NCBI GenBank assembly: GCA_963847575.1
Contig: CAWKAL010000071.1
Location: 1 to 13,186, forward strand
DNA length: 13,186 nucleotides
DNA from: JASBSR01 sp963847575
Lineage (GTDB): Bacteria; Pseudomonadota; Gammaproteobacteria; SZUA-229
Reading direction: 5' to 3'
Shown here: piece by piece, positions 12,943-13,186 of the stretch
Position numbering within the stretch: the first letter of the stretch is position 1
Layout: every line of letters starts with the position of its first letter
Translations under genes and position numbers: made by a program
The notes under the pieces: generated by a model
Seen by the model: the letters and a program-made list of their open reading frames with translations, nothing else
What the model was told of the DNA's origin: nothing
The model's database searches: none

Positions 12943-13186
12943 ATGCTAGGCAGTTTGTTGAACAGAACCCTGCTTCACAATGCAAACCAGAATAAGGACG
13001 CTGCACCATCACCCATGCCCAAGGCGCAACCCGAAATTTTCACGCTCATAGCTGAGCATGCCGACGATGAGTCCGGCACCCTGTCGTCCCCCGAGAATAT
13101 TGATCAGCTGACGGAATACGCCTGCGCCATGCTGCGCAATAAAAATCTTGAAGTCAGCAAGGTGCGGCCGTTTGGTGGCGATACGT
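12943..13186 (+). CDS. Unrecognised protein, N-terminal part
   Basis: An open frame starting ATG at 12943 and running off the window, 81 codons visible without a stop. A clear ribosome binding site, GGAAGGA at 12926-12932, lies 10 bases upstream. The N-terminus MLGSLLNRTLLHNANQNKD is polar with no signal peptide, followed by a Pro/Ala-rich linker (APSPMPKAQP) and a more ordered stretch (EIFTLIAEHADDESGTL, then ENIDQLTEYACAMLRNKNLEVSKVRPFGGDT). Codon use is in keeping with neighbouring genes. I do not recognise a family. It is divergent from the kinase gene and shares its control region, so a link to the signalling module is possible but unproven. Confidence 0.65.
   Translation, partial: MLGSLLNRTLLHNANQNKDAAPSPMPKAQPEIFTLIAEHADDESGTLSSPENIDQLTEYACAMLRNKNLEVSKVRPFGGDT

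Overview
The window looks like chromosomal DNA from a gammaproteobacterium. The pointers are a separate hisI and hisE followed directly by tatABC, the FPGQGA form of the HisH motif, a lipid A acyltransferase (so an outer membrane with LPS), and the cofactor-independent phosphoglycerate mutase GpmI. Coding GC is moderately high. No tRNA, rRNA, insertion sequence or CRISPR array was seen. The genus cannot be read from the sequence.

Layout, left to right. (1) 2-433: the C-terminal end of an LpxL/HtrB-family acyltransferase, closed by a strong terminator at 495-522. (2) 434-794: a 361-base intergenic stretch, partly T-rich and A-poor. (3) 795-6483: a tightly packed forward run, dtd-hisB-hisH-hisA-hisF-hisI-hisE-tatA-tatB-tatC. 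It covers tRNA proofreading, the middle steps of histidine synthesis and the twin-arginine export machine; most junctions are short or overlapping, so it is probably one operon. The tatA-tatB gap is the exception and carries a heptanucleotide tandem repeat in place of a ribosome binding site. (4) 6585-8123: gpmI, with its own likely promoter, ending at a perfect 15-bp bidirectional terminator. (5) 8201-12578, reverse strand: two signalling genes, an HDOD-GAF-histidine kinase (upstream) and a REC-PAS-GGDEF-EAL response regulator (downstream). (6) 12579-12942: a divergent control region with two inverted repeats. (7) 12943-13186: the start of an unrecognised forward gene that runs off the window.

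The most notable feature is region 5. As written, the kinase gene is interrupted by two frameshifts and the regulator gene by one. Removing a single base at each of three short homopolymers (GGG near 12178, GG near 11433, T6 at 9227-9232, plus-strand letters) restores continuous proteins of about 705 and 725 residues with every catalytic motif in place. All three errors go the same way (one extra base), and no such break is seen in the roughly 8 kb of metabolic genes. This is either recent decay of one two-component module or clustered sequencing/assembly insertion errors. The repaired pair would form a kinase and response regulator controlling cyclic-di-GMP turnover. Both control regions of the pair contain the 8-mer TGTGCAAA, which may be a shared operator.
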